Shown piece after piece: positions 35,411-44,548 of a DNA stretch of 64,000 bases (within the stretch, counting starts at the first letter, position 1; each line of letters begins with the position of its first letter). The DNA is from Burkholderiales bacterium. Its GTDB lineage: Bacteria > Pseudomonadota > Gammaproteobacteria > Burkholderiales > Burkholderiaceae_D. A program made the translations under genes and the position numbers. The DNA is taken from positions 1-64,000 of the forward strand of contig JACPWS010000003.1 of NCBI GenBank assembly GCA_016196925.1, in the 5' to 3' direction. The notes below the pieces were generated by a model, which ran no database searches, had not been told where the DNA came from, and saw nothing but the letters and a program-made list of their open reading frames with translations.

Positions 35411-37057
35411 ATGACATCCCGCGCCCTGACCGCTGTCCCCGGCAATCTCGCCGATGCCGCCCTGGCGGAGGCGATCGCCCGCATCGAACCCATCCTCGAT
35501 AGCCAGCCGGCGGCCGCGATACAGCTGGCGACGGCGGCGCTGGACGACTGTCAGCGCAGCGCCCAGACGGCCAACCCGTATTTGCTGGGAAATCTGTATT
35601 GCAAACTGGGGTATTGCCGTATCGCATTGCATGATTTGATGGGGATACGCGATTTCGAAGTGGCGCTGGAATACGCGGAGCAAAGCGATGACCTGGCTTT
35701 GAAGGCCGTCGTATTTCACGGCCTGGCGCGCACCTTTATCGCGTTCGGCGACAGCCAGAGTGCGCTCGATTATTGCGAGCGGGCCTTGACGCTGGGGCTG
35801 ACGCTGGACGATGAAGAACTCTTGCTGCAGATACGGCTGAGCCTGGCGGTGGTGTTTGCGCTGACCCAGCAATTCGACCGGGCGATCGCCATCAATCGCG
35901 AAGTGGTGGAAATCTGCCAGCGCATTAATGCGCTGGCCTGCCTGTCGCGGGCGCTCAACAACTGGGCCGATACGCTGGTCAGTTACTTCGAACACCTGAG
36001 CGAGAACCAGGAGCAGGCCGATGTCGGCTTGCTGGAGCAGGCGATCACTTATGCGCAGCAAGCCGTCCTGTATGCGGCGCAATGCAACTTGCCGCGCACC
36101 CAGTTGCTGGCGTTAGAGACGCTGGCGCATACGCTGGAACAGCGCGGCTGGTATAGCCTGGCGCTGGAGCAACTGGAAAACGGCTTTCTGGCTTTGTCCG
36201 GCCGCGGTTTTCCCAAGGAAGAGCTCGATATCAAAGTGCGCATAGGCGCGCTATTGCTGCGTATGGGGCAAGTCGATGCGGCCATATTTTGCCTGCAAGA
36301 GGCGCGCGATTTCGCCATGCAACTCGGTAATTATCCGCATCTGACCGACTTACTGAAAATTCTGTCGAATGCCTATGAGGCGGCCACCGATTTTGCCGCT
36401 GCCCTGCAGGCGTACAAGGAATTTCATCAAGTGAGCCTGAAGGCGCGCGACCAGAGGGCGCAGATCAGCGCCCAGATTTTTGCCGCCAAGATGGATCTGG
36501 AGCACGCCCAGCGCGAAGCGCAGGTGCACAAATCGCGCGTCAACCAGCTGGAAGATTTCAACCGCAGCTTGCGCGTGCAGGTGCATGAAGACAGCCTGAC
36601 CGGCTTGCCGAATCGCCGCGCGCTGGAAGCGCATATGCAACAGCATCTGGGTTCGACCCGGACCGAGATGAGCTTCGTGATGGCGGACGTGGATTTTTTT
36701 AAACACGTCAACGACAGGTTTTCCCACATGATAGGCGATCAGGTATTGCGCATCATCGGCAAGCTGATGCGCGCCAGCCTGCGCTCCGGCGACATGGCCG
36801 CGCGCATAGGCGGCGAAGAGTTTGCGCTGGCGATCAACCGCACCCGCGAACGGAAATCGCTGGAAGTCTGCGAACGTCTGCGCAAAAAAATAGAGACATA
36901 TAATTGGAATTCCATCGCCCCGGATCTGCGTATCACCATGAGTTTCGGCGTGAGCGGCATCCGTGGCGGCGACGACCTGAGCAGCGTGATGCAGCGTGCC
37001 GACAATGCACTATATCGCGCCAAGAAAAATGGCCGCAATCGCATAGAAAGAAACTGA
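35411..37057 (+). CDS. TPR-GGDEF diguanylate cyclase
   Basis: Makes cyclic di-GMP from two GTP. The 548 residues start with a cytoplasmic superhelix of TPR-like repeats (about 1-340; for example LLGNLYCKLGYCRIALHDLM, VVFHGLARTFIAFGDSQSAL, NNWADTLVSYFEHLSENQ), then a short coiled coil (near 355-390) and the GGDEF domain from DSLTGLPNRRALEAHM. The active site is RIGGEEFALAI. RSGD five residues before GGEEF is the product-inhibition I-site. No membrane segment. The TPR region probably binds a protein partner that controls activity. glpD follows 5 bp downstream. Confidence 0.94.
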   Translation: MTSRALTAVPGNLADAALAEAIARIEPILDSQPAAAIQLATAALDDCQRSAQTANPYLLGNLYCKLGYCRIALHDLMGIRDFEVALEYAEQSDDLALKAVVFHGLARTFIAFGDSQSALDYCERALTLGLTLDDEELLLQIRLSLAVVFALTQQFDRAIAINREVVEICQRINALACLSRALNNWADTLVSYFEHLSENQEQADVGLLEQAITYAQQAVLYAAQCNLPRTQLLALETLAHTLEQRGWYSLALEQLENGFLALSGRGFPKEELDIKVRIGALLLRMGQVDAAIFCLQEARDFAMQLGNYPHLTDLLKILSNAYEAATDFAAALQAYKEFHQVSLKARDQRAQISAQIFAAKMDLEHAQREAQVHKSRVNQLEDFNRSLRVQVHEDSLTGLPNRRALEAHMQQHLGSTRTEMSFVMADVDFFKHVNDRFSHMIGDQVLRIIGKLMRASLRSGDMAARIGGEEFALAINRTRERKSLEVCERLRKKIETYNWNSIAPDLRITMSFGVSGIRGGDDLSSVMQRADNALYRAKKNGRNRIERN

Positions 37058-37062
37058 GCGGT

Positions 37063-38589
37063 ATGACTGGTGCTGTCGATTACGATGTATTGGTGGTGGG
37101 CGGCGGCATCAACGGCGCCGGCATCGCCCGCGATGCGGCCGGGCGCGGTCTGAAAGTCTTGCTATGTGAAAAGGACGATCTCGCCGCGCATACCTCTTCC
37201 GCCTCCACCAAGCTGATCCACGGCGGACTGCGCTATCTCGAATATTACGAATTCGCGCTGGTCCGGAAAGCCCTGATCGAGCGCGAAGTCTTGCTGCGTG
37301 CGGCGCCGCATATCATCCGTCCGCTGCGTTTCATCATGCCGTATGAGCACGGCCGGCGGCCGGCGTGGCTGATACGCGCCGGCCTGTTCCTGTACGATCA
37401 TCTGGCGAAGAGGGAATTGCTACCGGGCACCGAGAGCATCGCTTTGCGGCGCCATGCGAGCGGCGTGCCGCTGCGGCCGGAATTCCGGCGCGCTTTTGCC
37501 TATTCGGACGGCTGGGTCGACGACGCCAGGCTGGTGGTCTTGAATGCGATGGATGCGGCGCAGCGCGGCGCCGCCATACTGACCCGCACTCGCTGTATCT
37601 CGGCGCGGCGCGAAGGCGCGCACTGGCTGGCGGAATTGCAGACGGCCGATGGTTCGCGCCAGAAGCTGCGGGCGCATTGCGTGGTGAATGCCGCCGGCCC
37701 TTGGGCGGTGCAGGTCTTGCAGCAAGTGCTGCAACAGCCGGCGACCCGGGACTTGCGTCTGATCAAGGGCAGCCACATCGTGGTCAGGCGCTTGTTCGAG
37801 CATCCCTATGCCTATATTTTTCAGCACGCCGATGGCCGTATCGTGTTTGCCATTCCGTATGAAGCCGAATTTACCCTGATCGGTACCACCGATCTCGATT
37901 ATAGCGGCGATCTCGATCGGGTCGGCATCAGCGCGGATGAAGTGGCGTATCTGTGCGAGCTGGCCGGGCAGTATTTTGCCCGCCCGATCACGCCGGCCGA
38001 CGTGGTCTGGTCGTATGCCGGGGTCAGGCCGCTGGTGGAAGAAATGCATGCGGGCCAGACCGGCAAAGCGGCGGCGCTGACGCGCGATTATCGGCTGCAA
38101 CTCGATAGCGCCGGCGCCGCTTTGCTGAACGTATTCGGCGGCAAGATAACCACTTACCGCAAACTGGCGGAGGAAGCGCTGGATATGCTCGCCCCGCTGC
38201 TGGTGAATTGCGGCCCGGCCTGGAGCGCTTCAGCCTGCTTGCCCGGCGGCGACTTGTACGGCACCGGGCCGGACAATCGCGCGGTGCGTGAATTCCCGCA
38301 ATTTGTGCAACAACTGCAACAGCGCTATGCCTGGCTGCCGCCGACGCTGGTCGCGCGCTATGCCCATGCCTATGGCACCCGCATCCATGTCTTGCTGGCG
38401 CAGCGGCAATCGGTGGCCGAGATGGGAGAAATGCTGGCGCCCGGCCTGTATGCGGCCGAAGTCAGCTACCTGATGCAGCACGAATGGGCGCGCACTGCCG
38501 ACGATGTGCTGTGGCGCCGTTCCCGCCTCGGCCTGCATGTGCCGGCCGGCACCGCAGAGCGGCTCGATGCCTGGATGACCCGCCGCTGA
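37063..38589 (+). CDS. glpD: aerobic glycerol-3-phosphate dehydrogenase
   Basis: Membrane-associated FAD enzyme that oxidises glycerol-3-phosphate to dihydroxyacetone phosphate and feeds quinones. The 508 residues equal GlpD (501 in E. coli). The FAD Rossmann motif VVGGGINGAGIARDAAGRG is at 11-29, SSASTKLIHGGLRYLEYYEF near 48, NAAGPWAVQVL near 210, IGTTDLDYSGDL near 275 and FGGKITTYRKLAEEAL near 355. The ATG at 37063 is preferred to an upstream start inside the cyclase gene. No glpK, glpF or glpR next to it, which is a little unusual. The 192 bp after it show no gene. Confidence 0.95.
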   Translation: MTGAVDYDVLVVGGGINGAGIARDAAGRGLKVLLCEKDDLAAHTSSASTKLIHGGLRYLEYYEFALVRKALIEREVLLRAAPHIIRPLRFIMPYEHGRRPAWLIRAGLFLYDHLAKRELLPGTESIALRRHASGVPLRPEFRRAFAYSDGWVDDARLVVLNAMDAAQRGAAILTRTRCISARREGAHWLAELQTADGSRQKLRAHCVVNAAGPWAVQVLQQVLQQPATRDLRLIKGSHIVVRRLFEHPYAYIFQHADGRIVFAIPYEAEFTLIGTTDLDYSGDLDRVGISADEVAYLCELAGQYFARPITPADVVWSYAGVRPLVEEMHAGQTGKAAALTRDYRLQLDSAGAALLNVFGGKITTYRKLAEEALDMLAPLLVNCGPAWSASACLPGGDLYGTGPDNRAVREFPQFVQQLQQRYAWLPPTLVARYAHAYGTRIHVLLAQRQSVAEMGEMLAPGLYAAEVSYLMQHEWARTADDVLWRRSRLGLHVPAGTAERLDAWMTRR

Positions 38590-38781
38590 CAGCACTAAAC
38601 GCATTCCGCCTGTCCGGCGCTTTTGCAGTTCAGTACCGCGAAAATGCGACTTATCGCAAGCCGCTAGCCTTGCCTCGCTCGCATACTTACCCTATTCCTG
38701 AGGTTTCCCAGTTGCGTATGAGCCAGCACGCCTGAAGCAATTTCCTCGTATTTCTACCCTCAATAAAGCAAGGAGAACAAC

Positions 38782-39588
38782 ATGAAAAACATCATCCGCA
38801 CCGGGACCGGCATGCTGGCCTTAGCGCTGGTTTTGAGCGGCGCCCCGGTCGCCTTCATGCCCGCCCATGCGGCCGGCGCCGCGCCGCCGCAGAGCGCGGC
38901 CGGCAGCGAAAGCCGGGCGATAGCCGCCGGCGTCGTCAACGTCATCATGAACGGGCCGATAGACTTGCGGCTCAGGCAGTCCGCCACGCCGGAATTGCTG
39001 GTCAAGGGCGACCCCAAGCTGGTGGCCCGCATCACTACGCGGGTAGACGGTAATACCCTGTATGTCGGCACGCGCGGCATCTTCATCGCCATCGGCGCAC
39101 AGCAAGCATCGCGCATAGAACTCAGTCTGCCGAATCTAGAAAAATTGCAGATGCAGGGCAGCGGCGACGCCAATCTTATCGGCTTGCGCGGGCAGCGTAT
39201 CGAACTGGTGCTGCGCGGCTCGGGCGACCTGGTGTTTGACGGCGATTACCAGCAAGTGCAGGCCAGCCTCAGCGGCAGCGGCGATTTGCGCATGAGCCTG
39301 GGAAATGCCGAAAACGTCGAACTGAGCATGCTAGGCGCCGGCAATGCCAGCATCAAAGGACAAGCGCGGGCCCTGAGAGCAAAAATCGACGGTACCGGCG
39401 ACCTTGACAGTACGGCACTGAAAGCACAGCAAGTCAGCCTGAGTTCCATGGGGGCTTCCGACGCCAAAATCTTCGCGTCCCAGGAAGTCAAAATCAAATT
39501 GATGGGCAGCGGCGATGCGCAAGTTTACGGCAATCCGGCCAGACGCAATGTCGAGCGCATCGGTTCCGGCGACATACGCTGGGAGTAA
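38782..39588 (+). CDS. DUF2807 exported beta-solenoid protein
   Basis: A 268-residue exported protein: a signal peptide to about residue 34 (MPAHA), then a DUF2807 (GIN) domain. The domain shows as repeated beta turns with GSGD or close variants: LQMQGSGDANLIG, LVLRGSGDLVFDG, ASLSGSGDLRMSL, AKIDGTGDLDSTA, IKLMGSGDAQVYG and a final ERIGSGDIRW. Such right-handed solenoids are found in surface or periplasmic proteins of unknown role. AAGGAGAAC precedes the ATG. It stands alone, followed by a 297-bp gap. Confidence 0.88.
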   Translation: MKNIIRTGTGMLALALVLSGAPVAFMPAHAAGAAPPQSAAGSESRAIAAGVVNVIMNGPIDLRLRQSATPELLVKGDPKLVARITTRVDGNTLYVGTRGIFIAIGAQQASRIELSLPNLEKLQMQGSGDANLIGLRGQRIELVLRGSGDLVFDGDYQQVQASLSGSGDLRMSLGNAENVELSMLGAGNASIKGQARALRAKIDGTGDLDSTALKAQQVSLSSMGASDAKIFASQEVKIKLMGSGDAQVYGNPARRNVERIGSGDIRWE

Positions 39589-39662
39589 GCCAGATTTCCG
39601 CCTGAAAGCCGATATTTCCAAGCGGAAAGCGCGTCTATTGTTGTCGTGTTGCCTCGTGGAAT

Positions 39663-39702
39663 GAAATTTTCCACAGGAAAAATTTGCTTGTGGAAAATTT
39701 TC
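39663..39702. promoter_or_regulatory. A/T-rich inverted repeat upstream of solute-binding gene
   Basis: GAAATTTTCCACA (39663-39675) faces TGTGGAAAATTTTC (39689-39702), a 13-bp inverted repeat with one extra base and a 13-nt centre. It lies in the 297-bp gap between 39589 and 39885, which otherwise shows nothing. It could be an operator or a short terminator stem (no good T-run). The gap is notably A/T-rich compared with its neighbours. Confidence 0.35.
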
Positions 39703-39885
39703 TCTTTTCCTTGCGTTGATTGGCGCTATAAAATTTGATGGTAGTCGCCTGGTGCTGAAACTCTATTTACATGCCACATTTTTCTGCAATAATCGTTACT
39801 CAAGTGTAAAAATTGTTTCATTGATGTTCCGCAATGTCTGCGTTTCGCGACGCCGGCCCGCCTCCAACCTGACCGACCGAGTATC

Positions 39886-40992
39886 ATGACTGCTATGCTA
39901 AGTAAGTGCTTGACCGTATTGTTTGTTGCGTTCAGTTTTATCGGCGGCGCCATCGCTCAGGAAAACCCGATGCAATTCCTGAGTCGCGCCAATGCCAAGG
40001 TGGCGCGCGCCGCCTCGCTTAAAAACCGTTGGGAAGGTCCGGTAGAAGGACCCAGGCTGCAAAAGAAAAAGAAGATCGTGTTTATCGCGGCCGACATGAG
40101 CGATGCCGGGATTGCCAGCGTTTTTAACGGCATGCGCGAAGCGAGCAGCGGCGCCGGCTGGGAAACCCTGTTCATCGATTGCCGCGGCCGTTGCAACCAG
40201 GGCGCGGCGATCGTCAGCCAGGCGCTCGACATGAAGCCGGACGGCATCGTCTTAGCCGGGGTGGACGCCACCAGCCAGGCCAAGGGCCTGGCGGCGGCGG
40301 CCAAGGCCAGGGTGCCGGTCGTCGGCTGGCATGCCTCGGTCAAGAGCGGCGCCACCGATGGCTTGTTCACCAATATCACCACCAACCCGAAAGAAGTCGC
40401 GCAAGTCGCCGCCTTGTACAGCGTGGTGGAATCAAACAATAAAGCCGGCATCGTGGTGTTCACCGATTCCTCGAATCCCTATCTGTTGGCCAAGTCGAGC
40501 GCCATGGTCGAGGTCATCAAACAATGCGAAGGCTGCCATCTGCTGAGCGTGGAAGACGTGCCGCTGGCCGATGCGCATCTGAAGATGAAGAACGTGGTCG
40601 ACAATCTGGTCAAGCGTTACGGCAGTAAGTGGACGCATGCGATCGGCGTCAACGACTTTTATTTCGACTTGCTGGAAGCGTCTGCTATCGCCCCGCTGAT
40701 CGCCAATAACAAGCTGGTCGGGATATCCGCCGGCGACGGCTCGAGCACCGCTTACAAGCGCATACGCGCGAACGGCCTGCAAACCGGAACCGTCCCCGAG
40801 CCGCTGGCCATGCATGCCTGGCAGGTGGTGGATGAAATGAACCGCGCTTTTTCTGGGGCCCAGCCTAGCGGTTATGTCACCGCGGTCCATCTGGTGACGG
40901 CGCAAAACATCGCTTACGACGGCGGCCAAAAGAATAGCTTCGATCCGGGCAACGATTATCGCGGCCATTATCAGCAAAGCTGGGCGAAATGA
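39886..40992 (+). CDS. periplasmic sugar-type binding protein (orphan)
   Basis: A 368-residue Peripla_BP_4 protein of the ribose/galactose-binding kind. A signal peptide to about residue 24 (GGAIA) is followed by a first lobe with KIVFIAADMSDAGIASVFNG, GMREASSGAGW, GIVLAGVDATSQAKGLAAAA and VPVVGWHAS, and a second lobe with NNKAGIVVFTDSSNPYLLAK and LVGISAGDGSSTAYKRIRAN. Two Cys pairs (CRGRC and CEGC) are unusual for the family and may form disulfides. No ABC permease or ATPase adjoins, so it may serve a distant transporter or a sensor. Start ATG at 39886, or 39895. Confidence 0.82.
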   Translation: MTAMLSKCLTVLFVAFSFIGGAIAQENPMQFLSRANAKVARAASLKNRWEGPVEGPRLQKKKKIVFIAADMSDAGIASVFNGMREASSGAGWETLFIDCRGRCNQGAAIVSQALDMKPDGIVLAGVDATSQAKGLAAAAKARVPVVGWHASVKSGATDGLFTNITTNPKEVAQVAALYSVVESNNKAGIVVFTDSSNPYLLAKSSAMVEVIKQCEGCHLLSVEDVPLADAHLKMKNVVDNLVKRYGSKWTHAIGVNDFYFDLLEASAIAPLIANNKLVGISAGDGSSTAYKRIRANGLQTGTVPEPLAMHAWQVVDEMNRAFSGAQPSGYVTAVHLVTAQNIAYDGGQKNSFDPGNDYRGHYQQSWAK

Positions 40993-41053
40993 ACGCCGGC
41001 GGCGAACGATAGAAAAAGGGTCGCTATTCAGCCGGAGATGAAAATCCTTAGCC

Positions 41054-41101
41054 GCAGAGGCGCAGAGGAGTCAAAAAGCTTTTCTCTGCGTCCTCTGCGC
41101 C
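41054..41101. repeat. GCAGAGGCGCAGAGG inverted repeat, third copy
   Basis: GCAGAGGCGCAGAGGA (41054-41069) with TCCTCTGCGCC (41091-41101) opposite. Before it stands GCTATTCAGCCGGAGATGAAAATCCTTAGC, which recalls the sequence upstream of the copy at 3875. It occupies the gap between two convergent genes. Confidence 0.65.
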
Positions 41102-41201
41102 ACCGCGGTTAGCGTTTTTGTGCTATAGCCGGCGATGCATACAGAATGGGTGAACAGTTACGGAAAAGGCAGCGCGGGCTGCCTTTTTTATGCCTGCCGC
41201 T

Positions 41202-41765
41202 TCAGGGACGCAGCAGCGACGTTCCCAGCCCCTGCAAGGGGCCGAGCGGGCTGCGCTCTTGTTCCTGTTGTTCTATATTGGGTTTGCCGCTCCACAGCTT
41301 GTACACGACCAGATCGTTTTGCAGGATGATCAGGGCGTTGAATTGCCAGCCGTAAACCTGGACCTTGCGCTCGAAGTTCAGGAAGTCCGACCAGAAGCCG
41401 CCATAGCGGTTGCGCTCCAGATGTTTTTCCTCGATTTCCATGGCATAGCAATGCGTATGGCTGGCTAGGCAGAGTTGCAGCTCAGGCGGCAAGATGCGCA
41501 GGTCGATTCCGGCCGTCGTGCCTAGCCGCCGCCCGAGGTCGACATGATTGAGCAAAGTGATGTTGGGGGTGGTGTCCGGGATCAGCCCCAGTTGCTGCAA
41601 ATCTTTCAAGGTGGTGACGCCGGTCTTGATGTCGGCAAATGTCTGTTGCGCCTGTTGGTAGCTGGCCCAGGGACGGCGGTCTTCTTGCCGGCCGCTAGGC
41701 AACAGGGCGCTGCAGCCGGAGAGCCAGCAGCACAGCAACAGGGAACTGAGCGGGCGCGATGTCAT
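41202..41765 (-). CDS. outer-membrane lipoprotein of unknown function
   Basis: A 187-residue lipoprotein: the signal peptide SRPLSSLLLCCWLSGCSALL contains the lipobox LSGC with Cys18. The mature part starts with a charged linker, then a compact domain with TFADIKTGVTTLKDLQQLGL, a pattern seen in small SmpA/OmlA-like outer-membrane lipoproteins, ITLLNHVDLGRRL and the late YGWQFNALIILQNDLVVYKL. The ending does not resemble a known enzyme. I do not recognise a closer family. It is convergent with the binding-protein gene and divergent from 41958. Confidence 0.75.
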   Translation of the reverse strand: MTSRPLSSLLLCCWLSGCSALLPSGRQEDRRPWASYQQAQQTFADIKTGVTTLKDLQQLGLIPDTTPNITLLNHVDLGRRLGTTAGIDLRILPPELQLCLASHTHCYAMEIEEKHLERNRYGGFWSDFLNFERKVQVYGWQFNALIILQNDLVVYKLWSGKPNIEQQEQERSPLGPLQGLGTSLLRP

Positions 41766-41957
41766 GAAGACTAGCGAGAAAAAGCGGATATTTTCATTGT
41801 AGAAGCTTTACGCGTCTTAGTTGGATATTTGTGTCGGCGCGGCAAGAATGCTATTCCGGACGGTGGACGGCGTATCATGGCGTCCCGGCGCAGCAAGCCA
41901 GGCATAGCCGCCGCAGGTTTTATCGCTGCGGCAACCGACCCTTTTTTAAGCAAAAGC

Positions 41958-43220
41958 ATGCAAACAGATTTGACGAAACAGCAGACGCCGGCCGGCCGGC
42001 GCGTGGCCGTGATAGGCGGCGGCCCGGCCGGCTTGATGGCGGCCGAAACGCTGGCCGCGCAAGGCCTGACTGTCGATTTGTACGACGCCATGCCCAGTGC
42101 AGGCCGCAAGTTTTTGCTGGCCGGCAAGGGCGGCATGAATCTGACCCATTCCGAAGAATTTGCCTGTTTCATGCAGCGTTACGGCAGCCGCCGGCAAGCG
42201 CTGGAACCGGCGATACGCGCCTTCGACGCCGCCGCATTGCGCGCCTGGGCACTGGGCCTGGGGGTGGAAACCTTTGTCGGCAGCTCGGGCCGGGTGTTTC
42301 CGGTCGATATGAAGGCCGCGCCCTTGCTGCGCACCTGGCTGCAGCGCTTGCGCAGCCAGGGCGTGCGCTTTCACATGCGGCATCGCTGGCTGGGCTGGCA
42401 GGAAGACGGCGAGGGTTTGCGCTTCGCCACGCCCGACGGTGAACGGCTGATAACGGCCGATGCCGCACTGCTGGCGCTCGGCGGCGGCAGCTGGGCGCGG
42501 CTCGGTTCGGACGGCGCCTGGGTCGCACCGCTGCAGCGGCGCGGCGTGGAAGTGGCGCGCTTGCAGCCGGCCAATTGTGGCTTCGACCTCGGCTGGTCCG
42601 ACTACTTCAGGGAAAAATTTGCCGGTCAGCCGGTCCTGACCGTGGCGGCGCGCGTGGCCGGCGACGCTGCAGCGATGCGCCAGGGGCAATTCGTGATCAC
42701 GGCAGGCGGGGTGGAAGGCAGCCTGATCTATGCCTTGTCGTCCGCCTTGCGCGAGCGCATCAACAGCGCGGGGCAGGCGTTGTTGCAGCTCGATCTGTCG
42801 CCGGACAAGAGCGCGGAACGGGTCGCCGCCGACGTCGCGCATCCGCGCGGCTCGCGCTCGCTGTCCAGCCATTTGCATAGCCGGCTGGGGCTCGATAGCT
42901 TGAAAATCGCCTTGCTGCACGAATGCCTGGACCAGCAAATCTTGCAGCAGCCGCAACAACTGGCGGCGGCCATCAAAGCCTTGCCGCTGACCTTGCGCGC
43001 CGCGCGGCCGCTCGACGAAGCGATCAGCAGCGCCGGCGGCGTGCGCTTTGAGGCGCTCGACGATCACTTGATGATCCGGCACTTGCCCGGCGTATTTTGC
43101 GCCGGCGAAATGCTCGATTGGGAAGCGCCGACCGGCGGCTACCTGCTGAGCGCCTGCTTCGCCACCGGCAAGGCTGCCGCGCTCGGGATCTTGTCCTGGC
43201 TGCGAGCGGCAAATAGCTGA
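41958..43220 (+). CDS. HI0933-family flavoprotein (BaiN-like)
   Basis: A 420-residue NAD(P)/FAD-dependent oxidoreductase-like protein. The FAD-binding motif VAVIGGGPAGLMAAETLAAQ lies near residues 17-36, followed by FLLAGKGGMNLTHSEEFACF, the HI0933 signature, LLALGGGSWARLGSDGAW near 175, QFVITAGGVEGSLIYALSSA near 245, and the ending MLDWEAPTGGYLLSACFATG, a second FAD contact typical of the family. Members act on varied substrates, and the physiological one here is unknown. The ATG at 41958 is preferred since the in-frame upstream start would add residues with no family match. Confidence 0.9.
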   Translation: MQTDLTKQQTPAGRRVAVIGGGPAGLMAAETLAAQGLTVDLYDAMPSAGRKFLLAGKGGMNLTHSEEFACFMQRYGSRRQALEPAIRAFDAAALRAWALGLGVETFVGSSGRVFPVDMKAAPLLRTWLQRLRSQGVRFHMRHRWLGWQEDGEGLRFATPDGERLITADAALLALGGGSWARLGSDGAWVAPLQRRGVEVARLQPANCGFDLGWSDYFREKFAGQPVLTVAARVAGDAAAMRQGQFVITAGGVEGSLIYALSSALRERINSAGQALLQLDLSPDKSAERVAADVAHPRGSRSLSSHLHSRLGLDSLKIALLHECLDQQILQQPQQLAAAIKALPLTLRAARPLDEAISSAGGVRFEALDDHLMIRHLPGVFCAGEMLDWEAPTGGYLLSACFATGKAAALGILSWLRAANS

Positions 43221-43310
43221 ATTACTTCAGGGAAATTGCTACAATCCTGTTTTTTTACAAAGGGCTGAGCGCAACGACTGGCGCTACCGCCGGTTACTGT
43301 TTTCCTTAGT

Positions 43311-43655
43311 ATGAGTGATCTCCGTTCTTACCCGCGCGCCAATGTCAACTGGCGCGCCGCCGTGCTGGTGGCGCCCGGCCGTATCGTCCCCGCTAAAATC
43401 CTGAATTTTTCAGGCAACGGCATACAGCTGCAATGCAGCGTCGCCCTGAAAGAAAAGCAGATTTACCAGATGATGATGGAAGTGCCGCAACAGCGCGACG
43501 CGTCGCAACGCACCCAGGTCGTGTGCCGGGCCGATTGCCTGTACACCATACTGAGCGGCAGCGAATACCGCGCCGGCATGAAATATTTCGACGTGCCCTA
43601 CGAGCATGAAGGCTTGCTGGCCAGCTGGGGCGGGCGCACGGTCGCCGCCGCCTGA
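43311..43655 (+). CDS. PilZ-domain protein
   Basis: A 114-residue single-domain protein. The N-terminal RSYPRANVNW matches the RxxxR half of the cyclic-di-GMP site, and ILNFSGNGIQLQC matches the (D/N)xSxxG half; the next strands and the final GMKYFDVPYEHEGLL are typical of small PilZ proteins. It probably binds c-di-GMP made by cyclases such as those at 35411 and 62231 and passes the signal to a partner. No signal peptide. It has its own 90-bp upstream gap. Confidence 0.8.
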   Translation: MSDLRSYPRANVNWRAAVLVAPGRIVPAKILNFSGNGIQLQCSVALKEKQIYQMMMEVPQQRDASQRTQVVCRADCLYTILSGSEYRAGMKYFDVPYEHEGLLASWGGRTVAAA

Positions 43656-43726
43656 GCGGCTGTCCTTGCCAGCGCGGCCGGCTAGCCTGTGTTATAAATT
43701 GCGATGACCAAATTCATTTTGCCGCC

Positions 43727-44227
43727 ATGCCTGACGCCCACCCTCTCCCCGAAACCGCCCAACGTGTGGCGCAATTGCTGGCCGCGCTCGGCCACGACCA
43801 GCGCATCGTGATGCTGCCGGCCAGCGGCAAGACTTCGGCCGAAGCCGCCGCCGGCCTCGGCTGCAGCGTCGCCGAAATCGCCAAATCCATCGTATTCCGC
43901 CGCCTGCACGACGATGCGGCCGTGATGGTGGTCGCCAGCGGCGCGAATCGCGTCGACGAAGCCAAGGTCGCCGCGCTGGTCGGCGCGCTCGGCAAGGCCG
44001 ACGCCAGATTCGTCAAGGAAAAAATCGGCTACGCGATAGGCGGGGTCTGCCCTATCGGCCATCTGGAAAAAACCGTGATGCTGATCGATCGCGATCTGCT
44101 GCAATACGAAGGCGTATGGGCCGCCGCCGGCCATCCGAATGCGGTGTTCCGGCTCAGCCCGGCGCAACTGATAGCCATGACCGGCGCGCCGCTGGCCGAC
44201 GTGGCGCTCGGCGCACGAGTAGCATGA
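43727..44227 (+). CDS. YbaK/EbsC-type aminoacyl-tRNA deacylase
   Basis: A 166-residue protein of the YbaK/ProX superfamily, whose members hydrolyse wrongly charged tRNA. The fold marks are SVAEIAKSIVFRRLHDDAAV with the conserved Lys, VVASGANRVDEAKVAALVG, KADARFVKEKIGYAIGGVCP with the GGxCP loop, and AAGHPNAVFRLSPAQLIAMTG at the end. Which tRNA is its substrate cannot be told. Its stop overlaps the next start by 4 bp (ATGA). Confidence 0.9.
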   Translation: MPDAHPLPETAQRVAQLLAALGHDQRIVMLPASGKTSAEAAAGLGCSVAEIAKSIVFRRLHDDAAVMVVASGANRVDEAKVAALVGALGKADARFVKEKIGYAIGGVCPIGHLEKTVMLIDRDLLQYEGVWAAAGHPNAVFRLSPAQLIAMTGAPLADVALGARVA

Positions 44228-44439
44228 GTATCCTATTCGAATTCGACCCGGCGCATTTCAAGGCTGAATCCGGCGCCGTGGTGCCTTCGCCCTGCGTCAA
44301 CGTCTGCCGCATGGATGAGGCGAACGGCTGGTGCAGCGGTTGTTACCGCAGCATAGACGAGATCATTTGCTGGAGTAAAGTCGGCAATCAGGAGAAATTG
44401 CATATCTGGCATAAAATCCATCAACGCCTGTTGCCTTGA
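44224..44439 (+). CDS. DUF1289 cysteine-rich protein
   Basis: A 71-residue protein of the DUF1289 family with the four-Cys pattern SPCVNVCRMDEANGWCSGCY, then RSIDEIICWSKVGNQEK, probably a small iron-sulfur or zinc site. The family function is unknown. The start ATG is in the ATGA overlap with the YbaK gene; a longer frame upstream reads the YbaK coding region and is not favoured. The two genes are often neighbours in related bacteria. Confidence 0.85.
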   Translation: MSILFEFDPAHFKAESGAVVPSPCVNVCRMDEANGWCSGCYRSIDEIICWSKVGNQEKLHIWHKIHQRLLP

Positions 44440-44466
44440 ATATACTCCCCTACAGTATATTTTTTC
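44440..44466. repeat. ATACTCCCC half-element
   Basis: ATATACTCCCCTACAGTATAT followed by T residues, directly after the DUF1289 stop. It resembles the left end of the elements at 17969 and 48795; no right end was found. The GTATAT/ATATAC pair may act as a weak terminator stem. Confidence 0.45.
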
Positions 44467-44548
44467 ACGCCTTATTTTGTGCTGGCGCTAGCTTAGTTTT
44501 ACCGGATACTGGTAGTAAATCTTTGTTTTTACGAAACAGGAGCCTGAC

